From assembly GCF_900094545.1 (NCBI RefSeq), contig NZ_FMAH01000028.1:31427-95426 (forward strand): a stretch of 64,000 bases of DNA, written 5' to 3'. The stretch comes from Martinezella miluonensis. GTDB taxonomy: Bacteria > Pseudomonadota > Alphaproteobacteria > Rhizobiales > Rhizobiaceae. A program made the translations under genes and the position numbers. Under the pieces are notes generated by a model. The model was given only the letters and a program-made list of their open reading frames with translations, had not been told where the DNA came from and did not search any database. This document shows, piece by piece, positions 37,130 to 46,369 of this stretch (positions within the stretch are counted from its first letter, which is position 1; each line of letters begins with the position of its first letter).

Positions 37130-38713
37130 CTATTCGCCCGGCTGCATCGCCGGCTTCGCTTCCATGAGCGGAGCCGAAGGCTTGCCTGTGATCATGTCGG
37201 CGATATCAGGACCCTTGCGGATGGCCGCCAGCATCAGCCGAACTTCGATGACGGCGAGCACGCCATAGACCAGGGTAAAGCCCGCAATACTGAGGATGAG
37301 GTTGTAGATGCCGAGCTCCGATGTCGCCAGGAAGGTCGGCAGCACGCCGTCGATGATCCAGGGCTGGCGACCGAATTCGGCGACGAACCATCCAAGCTCG
37401 ATCGCAATCCACGGCAACGGCATGGCAAGCACAGCCAGGCTGAACAGCCAGCGCGGAGCGCCTTTTTCCCGCATCGTGTACCAGAGGGATGTAACGAAGA
37501 GGACAAGCAGGGCAAAGCCGCACGCCACCATGATGCGGAACGAGAAGAAGAGCCAAGGAACCTGCGGCACCGAGGACCAGGCGGCATCCTTGATCTGCTG
37601 ATCGCTCGCAGTGCGGGGATCTTCGACATATTGCTTCAGAAGGAGCGCATAACCGAGATCCTGGGACTTCGCCTCGAACGTCGTCCGCGCTGCCGCGTCG
37701 CCCAGATTCACCTTCAGCTTCTCAAGCGCGTCATAGGCGCCCAAGCCGTTGCGCACACGCTCCTCGGCCTTCGCCACCAGCTGGTCGATGCCGGGAATTT
37801 CCTTGTCGATCGATCGGGTGCCGATCAGGCCCATGACCCAGGGAATATGGACGGCATAATGGGTCTTGCGGTCCGCAAGGCTTGGAATTCCGACGGCTGT
37901 GAAGGATGCCGGTGCGGGCTCCGTCTCCCACATGGCTTCGATGGCCGCGAGCTTCATCTTCTGGTTATCGGTCAAGGCGTAGCCGCTTTCGTCACCCAGC
38001 ACGATCACCGAAAGGGACGAGGCGACGCCGAAGGCTGCAGCAATCACAAAGGAGCGCTTTGCGAGCGCGACATGCCGATTGCGCAACATATACCAGGCGG
38101 AAATACCAAGGACGAAAACCGCGCCGCAGACGTAGCCGGCCGAAACCGTGTGGACGAACTTCGCCTGGGCGACGGGATTGAACAAGACCGCCATGAAATC
38201 AGTCACTTCCATGCGCATCGTGTCGGGATTGAAGGCTGAACCGACTGGGTTCTGCATCCATCCGTTGGCAATCAGAATCCAGAGCGCCGAGAAGTTCGTG
38301 CCCAGCGCCATCAGCCAGGTGACGGTCATATGGGCGCGTGGCGAAAGTCGATCCCAGCCGAAGAAGAACAGACCTACAAAGGTCGCCTCCAGAAAGAAGG
38401 CCATCAAGCCTTCGATCGCCAGCGGTGCACCGAAGACGTCGCCGACATAGTGAGAATAATAGGCCCAGTTCATGCCGAACTGGAACTCCATCGTAATGCC
38501 CGTCGCAACGCCGAGTGCGAAGTTGATGCCGAAGAGCGCGCCCCAGAATTTCGTCATGTCGCGCCAGATGGTTCGCCGCGTCATGACGTAGACGGTCTCC
38601 ATCATCGCGATCATGATGGAGAGGCCGAGCGTCAGGGGTACGAACAGGAAGTGGTACAGCGCCGTCAGGGCGAACTGAAGCCGGGATAGGTCGACGAGAA
38701 GTGGGTCGAACAT
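37130..38713 (-). CDS. cydA: Cytochrome bd ubiquinol oxidase subunit I
   Basis: A 527-residue haem-bearing subunit. The N-terminus LSRLQFALTALYHFLFVPLTLG carries a haem ligand His (H21), TKFWGALFGINFALGVATGI follows, FVHTVSAGYVCGAVF carries a second haem histidine, and GRQPWIIDGVLPT marks the conserved region after the quinol loop. Length is close to the E. coli enzyme, suggesting a long Q-loop form. The promoter region contains a perfect anaerobox centred about 60 bases upstream of the ATG, the right place for FixK/FNR activation. RBS is AAAGGAT. Operon cydABX. Confidence 0.96.
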   Translation of the reverse strand: MFDPLLVDLSRLQFALTALYHFLFVPLTLGLSIMIAMMETVYVMTRRTIWRDMTKFWGALFGINFALGVATGITMEFQFGMNWAYYSHYVGDVFGAPLAIEGLMAFFLEATFVGLFFFGWDRLSPRAHMTVTWLMALGTNFSALWILIANGWMQNPVGSAFNPDTMRMEVTDFMAVLFNPVAQAKFVHTVSAGYVCGAVFVLGISAWYMLRNRHVALAKRSFVIAAAFGVASSLSVIVLGDESGYALTDNQKMKLAAIEAMWETEPAPASFTAVGIPSLADRKTHYAVHIPWVMGLIGTRSIDKEIPGIDQLVAKAEERVRNGLGAYDALEKLKVNLGDAAARTTFEAKSQDLGYALLLKQYVEDPRTASDQQIKDAAWSSVPQVPWLFFSFRIMVACGFALLVLFVTSLWYTMREKGAPRWLFSLAVLAMPLPWIAIELGWFVAEFGRQPWIIDGVLPTFLATSELGIYNLILSIAGFTLVYGVLAVIEVRLMLAAIRKGPDIADMITGKPSAPLMEAKPAMQPGE

Positions 38714-38766
38714 GGGGGTATCCTTTCTTTGTCGATATCTGTTAGCGCGAGCGATCCTCGGGCGAG

Positions 38767-38780
38767 TTGATCTAGATCAA
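38767..38780. promoter_or_regulatory. Anaerobox (FixK/FNR site) between cydA and cydD
   Basis: TTGATCTAGATCAA is a perfect 14-bp palindrome and an exact match to TTGAT-N4-ATCAA. A class II site here would place the cydA transcript start near 38732, 19 bases before the ATG. For cydD the same spacing would fall on the ATG itself, so cydA is the more likely target unless cydD is leaderless. Confidence 0.85.
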
Positions 38781-38814
38781 TCGCAAAGCAATCGATCGAT
38801 GCCAAAAGAGCTGC

Positions 38815-40419
38815 ATGAACAAAGACAAGGCATCGACCGCTAACCCAGAACGCGTCCGCAGCGACGCCGACAAGATCGACGTGCTCGTGCTTGCGCGAGA
38901 CAGCGCGAAAACCAGTTTGCGAGCCGTGTTTACGGTCCAGGTGGCGCGCCTTGTTCTGCGGCTGGGCTTCTCGGCAACGGCCGCCATGGTCGCTGGCCGG
39001 CTGGTAATGGACCAAGGGGTGGATCCCTGGCTACCGATCCTCGCGATCGGCCTTCTCGCTTGCTCCTCTATCGCGGGATTGCTCGGCGACAGGATGCAGG
39101 CGCGCGCCGAAACCACGATCGAGACGGGGTTGCGCGATGTCGCAAGAACAAGCCTGAACGCTATGTCGCCGCGACAATTGAACCAGCTGCCCGTCGGGAC
39201 GCTGGTCGTGGCCATGCAGCGCTACCCTGAAGCCGTGGCATCCCTCGTCATTGGCCATCGCATGGCCTCCATGATGATGGGAATCGGTCCGATGGTGGCC
39301 GCAGCCATGCTCTTGCTCGTCTCCTGGCAGGCTGCGGTCCTCGTCATCTGTCTGACGCCGGTCATGATTCTGTTCTTTGCATTGGTGGGCGATGCAATCC
39401 GGAGCCGCGCGGCAGTTCAGGAACGGGCCTTCGGCCGTCTTGCGGGGCAATTTGCCGATCGCATCCGCGCGCTGCCGACCATTCTGGCCAATCACGCTCT
39501 TGCCGAGGAGGAGAGAAAGCTCTCCGCCCGCCTGGAGACCTATGCGCGCGAGACGATGAGCGTTCTCGGCATTGCATTCATCAATGCCGGCATCATCGAC
39601 TTTTTCGCGTCGCTGTCGATCGCCTTGCTCGCGGTCTTTCTTGGCCTCGGGCACCTCAAATTGATGATGATCCCGGGCTTTTCCGATCTCGCGCTCTGGC
39701 AGAGCCTATTCATCCTGATGATCGCGCCGGAGTATTTCGCGCCTTTCAGGCGTTTCTCCGAACAATATCATGCCAAGGCGGAAGGTCTGGCTGCGGCGAA
39801 TGCGCTTGACCGGCTGCTCAATGCCGATGTTCCAGAGACGGTTACCGTTGCCGCGCTTGACCGACCTCTCTCGCCGCTTCCCGAACACGGCCTTGTTGCA
39901 ATCACCGGTCCCAGCGGCAGCGGCAAGTCGACCCTGCTACGCCGACTTGCCCAATTAGAACCGGAGGCAAACCCCGGAGCGATGATTTCCGGGGATATGG
40001 CATGGGTTTCGACCGACAGCTTTGTCGGCGGACACACCCTTCGCGAGGCGATCTGCTGGAAGCTGCCGCCTGTATCGCCGCAGAGGCTGTTCGATGCCGC
40101 AAACAAGGTGGGCCTCCTTGACGATGCACTTCTGCCCGGTGGCCTTGATGCACTGCTTAGCCGCGGCGGGAGCAACCTTTCAGGCGGCCAAAGACTTCGC
40201 GTTTCAGTCGCCCGCGCTCTTCTGTCGGGGAAGACGGTTGTCGCAGACGAACCTACGGCCAAGCTCGACGCAGCAACATCTGCACTCGTTCGGCAAGCGC
40301 TTCTCAGCATAGCGCGTTCACGGCTGGTCGTCGTTGCCACGCATGACAGGGAGTTGGTGGGCGTTGCGAGACTGACGATCGACCTTTCAAACAACAAAAA
40401 TATCGAGGTGGCGGCATGA
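38815..40419 (+). CDS. cydD: CydD, ABC-type cysteine/glutathione exporter subunit for bd assembly
   Basis: A 534-residue half-transporter with an N-terminal six-span membrane domain and C-terminal ATPase. The ATPase has Walker A GPSGSGKST, signature LSGGQRLRVSVARAL and a Walker B region VVADEPTAKLD, then H-loop VVATHDREL. CydDC exports thiols to the periplasm and is required for bd haem assembly. It is divergent from cydABX and overlaps cydC by the stop/start ATGATGA at 40416-40419. AAAAGAG just upstream may be the ribosome-binding site. Confidence 0.92.
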   Translation: MNKDKASTANPERVRSDADKIDVLVLARDSAKTSLRAVFTVQVARLVLRLGFSATAAMVAGRLVMDQGVDPWLPILAIGLLACSSIAGLLGDRMQARAETTIETGLRDVARTSLNAMSPRQLNQLPVGTLVVAMQRYPEAVASLVIGHRMASMMMGIGPMVAAAMLLLVSWQAAVLVICLTPVMILFFALVGDAIRSRAAVQERAFGRLAGQFADRIRALPTILANHALAEEERKLSARLETYARETMSVLGIAFINAGIIDFFASLSIALLAVFLGLGHLKLMMIPGFSDLALWQSLFILMIAPEYFAPFRRFSEQYHAKAEGLAAANALDRLLNADVPETVTVAALDRPLSPLPEHGLVAITGPSGSGKSTLLRRLAQLEPEANPGAMISGDMAWVSTDSFVGGHTLREAICWKLPPVSPQRLFDAANKVGLLDDALLPGGLDALLSRGGSNLSGGQRLRVSVARALLSGKTVVADEPTAKLDAATSALVRQALLSIARSRLVVVATHDRELVGVARLTIDLSNNKNIEVAA

Positions 40420-42005
40420 TGAGCGAACCCCTCTCCGCGAATAAAAAACACTGGCGCCGGGCGACACTCCTGAGCTGTTGCGCCGTTTGTTGCGGCATCC
40501 TGCTGGGAGGCGTCTCCGCCTGGTTCCTGGGCGCCGTCGCGACCGCCGGACTGACGGCTGCGGCTGCCACCTTCAACTTCCATGTTCCTTCGGCGTTCAT
40601 CCGTCTATTCGCCATCGGGCGCACGGCCGCGCGCTATGGAGAGCGCCTCATCGGCCACAAGGCTGCTCTTGGTGATCAGGTACGTCGCCGGGTGGATCTG
40701 TTTGCATCCATGGCAGCGGCACCCGCCGTCCGCAGTGCCGGCTGGCAGCTTGGAGACGAGGCCCGCCTTGCCGATTATCTCGATGATGTTGACGATGTCG
40801 ACTATGCGCGTCTGCGCGCCCGTCTTCCGCTACTGACGATGGCAGCCGGCCTTGCCGTACTCCTTGTTTGCTCCGCCATCATCGCGCCATTGTCGCTATT
40901 GCCCATTGTGTCGGTGCTATTGGTCGGCGCCATGATTGGCCGCAGACTGGCAAAGGCCGGCGCAGTCGTCTGGACAAAGACGCGATTGCAACGACGAGAT
41001 GGCGCCGAACGACTGGGAGCCGCCATGGCTTCCACCATCTCCTTGAGGGCCGAACGCCTTTGGGATGAAGAGTGTCGATCGGCCATGGATGCTTTCTCCA
41101 AGGCCGACGGCTTGGTGTTCGCCTTGCGCCGCCTCCAATCGGGCTTTGATGCACTTGCTTCCCTTGCCGGGCCGATTGCAGGCATCAGCGTCGTGGCCGC
41201 CGCCTGGTTGGCCGGCGACCGCGGTGAGATGATGTTGCTGCCCATCGCGCTTGGATTTGCATGGCTGGCACTTGGCGAAGCTATGAACGGGGCATCGCGA
41301 ATTCTGGTCGCCAATCTGCGGCGGGACGCCGCCTGGGCTGAGATCAGCCGGTGGAAAAGAGATGCGGAACCCCCGTCAGTCTGTTCAAGGCGCGAAACGC
41401 CGCTCGAACTTCGGCACCGGCATCTCCAACGTATTTCCCCATCGGGTGCTCCGATCGGCATTCAGCCGATTGCACTCTGCTTGAGACCTGGATTTCCAAC
41501 GGTTCTGGTCGGCACCAGCGGCAGCGGCAAGTCGAGCCTCCTGAAGCAGATCGCCGGTTGGATCGGTGAAGACACTTTCGAGGGAACCGAAGCAGGCTTG
41601 TCGGCGCCACAGCGGCAGGCCCTGACGACCCTTGTCCTTCACGATGCGGCAATTCTCGATGACACTGTCAGAGGTAATCTCTTCGATCCCGAAGGCAGTG
41701 ACACGATGATGTGGCAGGCGCTTGCTGCCGTCGAGCTCGACGAGCGTATCCGTAGTGCCGGCGGCCTCGATGCGTGGATAAGGCAGGATATGCTCTCGCT
41801 CGGCGAGGCGCAGCGGCTCAATCTGGCCCGCGCTTTCCTGACGCACATGCCGGTCGTTTTGCTCGACGAGCCGACCGAGCATCTCGACACCGCACAAGGT
41901 CAGCGAATCCTCGCTCGCCTTGCCGATCACTTGAGCAACCGCATTATCGTGATCTCGACCCATCGCCCGATCCGGCTCCACGACAGCACCATCCTGGAAT
42001 TGTGA
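40416..42005 (+). CDS. cydC: CydC, partner ABC subunit of CydD
   Basis: A 529-residue half-transporter with the membrane domain typical of CydC (AIGRTAARYGERLIGHKAAL, where the R-Y-x-E-R-x-x-x-H motif is diagnostic). Its ATPase has Walker A GTSGSGKSS, signature LSLGEAQRLNLARAF and Walker B VVLLDEPTEHLD. It forms the heterodimer with CydD. The start overlaps the cydD stop and hemN begins two bases after its stop, so cydD-cydC-hemN is one operon. Confidence 0.92.
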   Translation: MMSEPLSANKKHWRRATLLSCCAVCCGILLGGVSAWFLGAVATAGLTAAAATFNFHVPSAFIRLFAIGRTAARYGERLIGHKAALGDQVRRRVDLFASMAAAPAVRSAGWQLGDEARLADYLDDVDDVDYARLRARLPLLTMAAGLAVLLVCSAIIAPLSLLPIVSVLLVGAMIGRRLAKAGAVVWTKTRLQRRDGAERLGAAMASTISLRAERLWDEECRSAMDAFSKADGLVFALRRLQSGFDALASLAGPIAGISVVAAAWLAGDRGEMMLLPIALGFAWLALGEAMNGASRILVANLRRDAAWAEISRWKRDAEPPSVCSRRETPLELRHRHLQRISPSGAPIGIQPIALCLRPGFPTVLVGTSGSGKSSLLKQIAGWIGEDTFEGTEAGLSAPQRQALTTLVLHDAAILDDTVRGNLFDPEGSDTMMWQALAAVELDERIRSAGGLDAWIRQDMLSLGEAQRLNLARAFLTHMPVVLLDEPTEHLDTAQGQRILARLADHLSNRIIVISTHRPIRLHDSTILEL

Positions 42006-42007
42006 AC

Positions 42008-43354
42008 ATGACAGCAGTCCCCACCCACCGCCTGATCGACACGAAGGTTCCGCGTTACACCAGTTATCCCACGGCACCGCATTTCCATGACAGCGTCACC
42101 TCAAGGACGGTCGCAGGCTGGATCGGCGCACTCGCTGCCGATGAGGCGATTTCCCTCTACCTGCATATTCCCTTCTGCGATCGGCTATGCTGGTTCTGTG
42201 CCTGTCATACGAAGCAGACTTTGCGGTACGGGCCTGTCAGCGATTATCTTGCGACCCTCCATAGCGAAATCATCTTGCTCGGCCGACACCTTTCCGGCCG
42301 AGGTATCGTGCGCGCAATCCATCTTGGCGGCGGGTCGCCGACCATGATCAGGCCTGACGATCTGCAAAGCTTGTTTGAGCAGCTGCATGCCAACCTCACC
42401 ATTGCAGCAGACGCAAGCGTCAGCATCGAGATCGACCCGAACGACATGGACGAGGCACGGCTGGATGCTTTGGCCAGGGTTGGAACGACGCGGGCAAGCC
42501 TCGGTATTCAGGATTTCGATCCCCGCGTTCAGAAGGCGATCAACCGTGAGCAAGGTTTTGAGATAACGCGCGATATCGTCGACGGATTGAGGGCCCGCGG
42601 GGTCGGTTCTGTCAATCTCGACCTGCTCTACGGTTTGCCGTTTCAGACGGTAGCAACGCTTGGCAAAACTATCGACCTATCGCTGTCGTTGCAGCCGGAT
42701 CGCGTCGCGATTTTCGGTTATGCTCATGTGCCCTGGTTCAAAAAGCATCAGACGATAATCGACGAGGCAGCCCTCCCCGATCCTGATTCGAGGCTCGAGC
42801 AGGCGCAGAGTGCCGCGGCGCTGATCAGGAAGGCCGGTTATCAACCAATCGGCATCGATCACTTCGCCCTGCCGACGGACAGCCTAGCGATGGCGGCGCG
42901 CGAAGGCCGTCTGACGAGAAACTTTCAAGGCTATACGGACGACCCTTGCGAAACGCTCATTGGTCTTGGCCCTTCGTCAATCAGCCGATTTCGCGAAGGC
43001 TACGCGCAAAACACTCCCTCGACCGGTGAGTATAGTCGTCTGATCGAAGCGGGCAGTCTTGCTATTGCCCGCGGGCTTTCGCTCTCTGGGGACGATAGAC
43101 TGCGCGGCTGGGTCATCGAGCGCCTGATGTGCGACTTTGGCTTTTCCAGCATCGCCTTGCGCAACATGTTCGGCGAAAATGCGGAGCCAATCCTGCGCGA
43201 GGCGGCCATGCTTGCACAGGTATCGCCACATTTCGTCGCAAACGATGGCGGCTTCTCCATCAAACGGGAGAGCCGCCTGTTCGCGAGGTCTATCGCAGCC
43301 CACTTCGATAGGTACCTGAATACGGAGAAGGCACGGCATTCGGCGGCAATTTAA
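42008..43354 (+). CDS. hemN: Oxygen-independent coproporphyrinogen III dehydrogenase
   Basis: A 448-residue radical SAM enzyme that decarboxylates coproporphyrinogen III to protoporphyrinogen IX without oxygen. The iron-sulfur motif is FCDRLCWFC (CxxxCxxC) in HIPFCDRLCWFCACHTK, with GGGSPTM, DLLYGLPFQT and GLGPSSISRF also in place. The length fits HemN proper rather than the shorter HemW. The start at ATG 42008 gives MTAVPTHRLIDTKVPRYTSYP, the HemN N-terminus; the frame is open upstream only as a shadow of cydC. Haem supply next to bd oxidase genes fits microaerobic growth. Confidence 0.93.
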   Translation: MTAVPTHRLIDTKVPRYTSYPTAPHFHDSVTSRTVAGWIGALAADEAISLYLHIPFCDRLCWFCACHTKQTLRYGPVSDYLATLHSEIILLGRHLSGRGIVRAIHLGGGSPTMIRPDDLQSLFEQLHANLTIAADASVSIEIDPNDMDEARLDALARVGTTRASLGIQDFDPRVQKAINREQGFEITRDIVDGLRARGVGSVNLDLLYGLPFQTVATLGKTIDLSLSLQPDRVAIFGYAHVPWFKKHQTIIDEAALPDPDSRLEQAQSAAALIRKAGYQPIGIDHFALPTDSLAMAAREGRLTRNFQGYTDDPCETLIGLGPSSISRFREGYAQNTPSTGEYSRLIEAGSLAIARGLSLSGDDRLRGWVIERLMCDFGFSSIALRNMFGENAEPILREAAMLAQVSPHFVANDGGFSIKRESRLFARSIAAHFDRYLNTEKARHSAAI

Positions 43355-43442
43355 TATCTTTCTATCGCCGCCATTCGGCGCCAACCGAAGATCGCTGCTG
43401 TTGTTTGAGTTAGCTAACTCGATGGCGGAGGATGCGCAGTGT

Positions 43443-45365
43443 CTAGTCGAGAAGATCTCGAAGCCGCTGCGCCAGCTCGCGGGCCGTATAGGGCTTCTTC
43501 AGCCATGTTCCGGATTGCGCGAGTTCTCGCCCGGCGATCGTTGGTTCCGCGTAGCCGGAGGTGAAGAGGATCTTGATTTCCGGCCTCGATGCGCGGACGG
43601 TGTTGGCAAGCTCGTCACCAGTCATGCCGCCGGGCATGACGATATCGGTAAAGAGCAGCGCGACATCAGGGTTTTCGTCCAGCCGGTCGAGCGCGTCCTT
43701 GCCATTGGCCGCCTCGACGACTTGATAACCGGCATCGACAAGCCTGGATACCGCGACCCGGCGCACGCGCGGATCATCCTCGACGACGAGAATTTTCTCC
43801 GACCCGCGGGGAATGATCTGATGGGCAGGATCGCCTAGTGGACTATCGCCGACGTCGGCATCTTGTCGTTGCGCGGCAGGGAGGAAAACGCGCACGCTCG
43901 TCCCCTGCCCTATTTCGCTGTAGAGCTGGACATGGCCGCCGGACTGCCTGGCAAAGCCATAGACCATGGAGAGGCCAAGACCGGTGCCGGCACCAAGGCC
44001 TTTCGTGGTGAAGAAAGGTTCGAAAGCGCGCTGCTTCGTGTCTGCCGACATGCCGTGGCCAGTGTCCGTCACCGCAATCAGGACGAATTCCCCCGTGCGA
44101 ACCTGCGGATACATCTGTGCATAGTCGACATCGAGGTGAACACGCGAAATCTCGATCGAGAGCTTGCCGCCACGATCCATGGCATCGCGCGCATTGAGAA
44201 CGAGGTTCAGCAGTGCATTCTGCAATTGCGACGCATCGACCAGCGCATTGTTTGCCGATCCCGAAACGATCGTACGAAACTCGACCGTCTCGCCCAGCGT
44301 CCGCCGCAGGAGATCGGAAAAGCCCGAAACGAGCTGGCCGACATCCACGAGTTTCGGATTAAGCGGTTGACGGCGCCCGAAGGCAAGCAGCTGTCCCGTC
44401 AGTTTTGCGCCGTCTTCAGCGGCGTCCTGTGCCTCGCGCAACAGCGGACGGAGCTTTTCGTCATGAAGCTTGTTCTCGATCATTTCGAGGTTGCCGCTGA
44501 TGACCGTGAGCAGGTTGTTGAAGTCATGCGCCAGGCCCCCGGTCAGTTGCCCGATCGCTTCCATCTTCTGCGCCTGCCGCAGTTCTTCCTCGATCTTATG
44601 CCGGCTGGTCAGATCGCGGATGAAACCGGTGAAGATGCGCCCGCCCTTGGTGATCGCCTCGCCGACGGCAAGTTCCATGGGAAACAGCGACCCATCCTTG
44701 CGCTGCCCCGTCACCACCCGCCCGTAGCCGATGATGCGGCGCTCTCCAGTTGTCAGATAACGCGAGATATAGCCGTCATGCGCATCGCGATCGGGCTGCG
44801 GCATCAGCATCCTCACGTTTTTGCCGCACACCTCCGCAGCCGCATAGCCGAACAGTTTTTCCGCCGCGGCACTGAAGGACGAAATCGTCCCGACATCGTC
44901 GATGACGACCATGGATTCCGGCACAGTATCGAGAATCGAGCGCAGATGCGCCTCCCTCTCCGCAAGATCGTCCTGAGCTCTCTTCATGTCGCTCACATCA
45001 TTGTTCGTCTGAATGATCAGCGTCTTGCCGTCAGCATCCGGTGCAACGCGCGCCCAACGTGTCGCAACAAAGAGTGAGCGGCCGTCTTTCCCGCGATGCA
45101 CGACCTCGCCTTCCCACGCACCATCACGCCGGACGATGTTGCGGATTTCCTCGAGCGGCCTTGGGAAACGGGTCGACAGGAGCTCGTGAACAACGTGTCC
45201 AATGGCTTCCTCCGGTGACCAGCCGTAGAGAGCCTGGCAGCCGCCCGTCCAGTGGCTGATGATCCCGTCCAAGCCATGTACGATCAAATTGACTCCGTCG
45301 AGCAGGCGGGTGATTTCGTCCACTTTGTTTCCACCCAAAACGTTACTGACGGTCTTGCTGCTCAT
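43443..45365 (-). CDS. fixL: Hybrid FixL: haem-PAS histidine kinase with receiver
   Basis: 640 residues: PAS (about 15-125), PAS (about 140-250), HisKA (H280 in GGLAHDFNNLL), HATPase, and a C-terminal receiver (D574 in LLFTDIVMPGG). The second PAS carries AHDGYISRYLTTGERRIIGYGR. This matches the haem pocket of FixL, with H196 at the proximal position and R216 twenty residues on, the same spacing as H200/R220 in Bradyrhizobium FixL. It is therefore very likely an oxygen-sensing haem kinase of the hybrid type known from Rhizobium etli and R. leguminosarum, which signals to FxkR rather than FixJ. No membrane spans are visible. fixK lies upstream on the same strand. Confidence 0.88.
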   Translation of the reverse strand: MSSKTVSNVLGGNKVDEITRLLDGVNLIVHGLDGIISHWTGGCQALYGWSPEEAIGHVVHELLSTRFPRPLEEIRNIVRRDGAWEGEVVHRGKDGRSLFVATRWARVAPDADGKTLIIQTNNDVSDMKRAQDDLAEREAHLRSILDTVPESMVVIDDVGTISSFSAAAEKLFGYAAAEVCGKNVRMLMPQPDRDAHDGYISRYLTTGERRIIGYGRVVTGQRKDGSLFPMELAVGEAITKGGRIFTGFIRDLTSRHKIEEELRQAQKMEAIGQLTGGLAHDFNNLLTVISGNLEMIENKLHDEKLRPLLREAQDAAEDGAKLTGQLLAFGRRQPLNPKLVDVGQLVSGFSDLLRRTLGETVEFRTIVSGSANNALVDASQLQNALLNLVLNARDAMDRGGKLSIEISRVHLDVDYAQMYPQVRTGEFVLIAVTDTGHGMSADTKQRAFEPFFTTKGLGAGTGLGLSMVYGFARQSGGHVQLYSEIGQGTSVRVFLPAAQRQDADVGDSPLGDPAHQIIPRGSEKILVVEDDPRVRRVAVSRLVDAGYQVVEAANGKDALDRLDENPDVALLFTDIVMPGGMTGDELANTVRASRPEIKILFTSGYAEPTIAGRELAQSGTWLKKPYTARELAQRLRDLLD

Positions 45366-45384
45366 TGGCTCTCTTCATCTGCAC

Positions 45385-45489
45385 CTAGAGCATTTTCGCT
45401 TTTCTTCGAATCGCGAAGGCGCTCCATTTTTCTGTTTTCACACATTCCGGACGGAAAACCCCTGCGCACTTTTCCTGGAATTACTCTAG
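45385..45489. repeat. RIME-like rhizobial intergenic repeat
   Basis: This 105-base segment begins CTAGAGCATTTTCGC and ends TTTTCCTGGAATTACTCTAG, with inverted CTAGAG/CTCTAG termini and an internal TTCGAATCGCGAA palindrome. I recognise it as the dispersed RIME-type mosaic repeat of Rhizobium genomes (about 108 bp). It fills the fixK-fixL gap and its last bases contain the fixK stop codon. Confidence 0.75.
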
Positions 45490-46235
45490 TGGTGATTACC
45501 CGCAGCGTAAGAGATTTGGCTACGCTCGTCGCCATAATATTCATCATCGCCGGAAAGTTGAGCGAGCACACCATGCTTCATGACCCGCACCGCGTGGCGG
45601 CCGATCGAACAGATGATCCCTCGTTGGGTCAGCTTGGTCATCGTTCTGGAGACGGTCTCGATCGTCAGACCGAGATAGTCTGCAATGTCGAGCCTCGTCA
45701 TCGGCAATTCGACAATGGCGATGTTTCCTCGAAGACCCGGCCCGCGCTGCACTTGCCTGAGCAGGAACGTGCACAGCCGCTCCTCCGCATTCTTTCGCGA
45801 TAGCAGCACCATCTGATCCTGAGCGGCAGCCATTTCATCACAGAGGCGCGAGAATACCTCGGGCCGCAAGTCGGGGCACCTGGCAACCTCAGCCTCGAAT
45901 GTCTTGCGCGAGAAGCGACGGATACGGGTGTCGACGATCGCCTCGGCGCTATAGAGATAATGGCTTTTCAAGGAAACGCCGACGATATCGCCGGCGTGCA
46001 AGAAGCCGGTGATGACGCGGCGTCCATCGGAAATGATCTTGAAGATGCGCAGGCTGCCCTCGACCACCTCGAAAAGGTGTTTTGCGGCATCGCCTTCGAA
46101 GAAGAGGGACTGGCCGGCGGCCAGACACTCGACGGGCTGCTTTCTGAAAAGTGCCTTCAGGCTGTCCGGCTCGGCGCCGAACAGCGCCGGGCTCGTGACT
46201 TCCTTGAGATGATGAACATTATTCGTCTGCAGCAT
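45486..46235 (-). CDS. fixK: FixK-like Crp/Fnr-family transcription regulator
   Basis: A 249-residue regulator with an N-terminal cyclic-nucleotide-like beta-roll and C-terminal winged helix. The recognition region LPMTRLDIADYLGLTIETVSR has the E..SR residues that read TTGAT half-sites. The N-terminus lacks the Cys cluster of FNR/FnrN, so it should not bind an Fe-S cluster itself and is FixK-like, controlled by expression level. It lies between fixL (downstream) and the divergent OmpR-type regulator, with a K-box-like repeat 87 bases upstream of its ATG. Four matching sites in this window are its likely targets. Confidence 0.87.
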   Translation of the reverse strand: MLQTNNVHHLKEVTSPALFGAEPDSLKALFRKQPVECLAAGQSLFFEGDAAKHLFEVVEGSLRIFKIISDGRRVITGFLHAGDIVGVSLKSHYLYSAEAIVDTRIRRFSRKTFEAEVARCPDLRPEVFSRLCDEMAAAQDQMVLLSRKNAEERLCTFLLRQVQRGPGLRGNIAIVELPMTRLDIADYLGLTIETVSRTMTKLTQRGIICSIGRHAVRVMKHGVLAQLSGDDEYYGDERSQISYAAGNHH

Positions 46236-46321
46236 GACCGTTCCTCTGAGCTGTCGATGGGAACAGATGACCTGTCGCAGGTGACACCAGGATGTTGCGC
46301 GTGTTAAAGACGGTGCTGTTT

Positions 46322-46337
46322 GGTAACAGTCTGTAAC
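46322..46337 (-). promoter_or_regulatory. K-box-like direct repeat upstream of fixK
   Basis: On the minus strand this reads GTTACAGACTGTTACC, two GTTAC(A) units 10 bases apart, one helical turn, as OmpR-type regulators prefer. As I recall, the K-box that FxkR recognises upstream of R. etli fixK is GTTACA-N4-GTTACA, which this matches except for the last base. It lies 87 bases before the fixK ATG. Confidence 0.6.
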
Positions 46338-46369
46338 AACGGCGGTTTAGTACATTGATCGAATCGACG

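Noticed and set aside
37109..38239. Plus-strand frame of 376 codons opposite cydA
   Set aside because: Rich in His, Arg and Gln as expected for antisense of membrane-protein codons; cydA motifs on the other strand are unambiguous.
43863..45077. Long plus-strand open frame of 404 codons opposite the fixL-like gene
   Set aside because: It is antisense to clear PAS/kinase motifs, shows no domain of its own, and such mirror frames are common in GC-rich codon usage.
46355..46368. TTGATCGAATCGAC as an anaerobox near the fxkR start
   Set aside because: Only the first half-site fits TTGAT-N4-ATCAA; the second half does not match and the position overlaps the start region.
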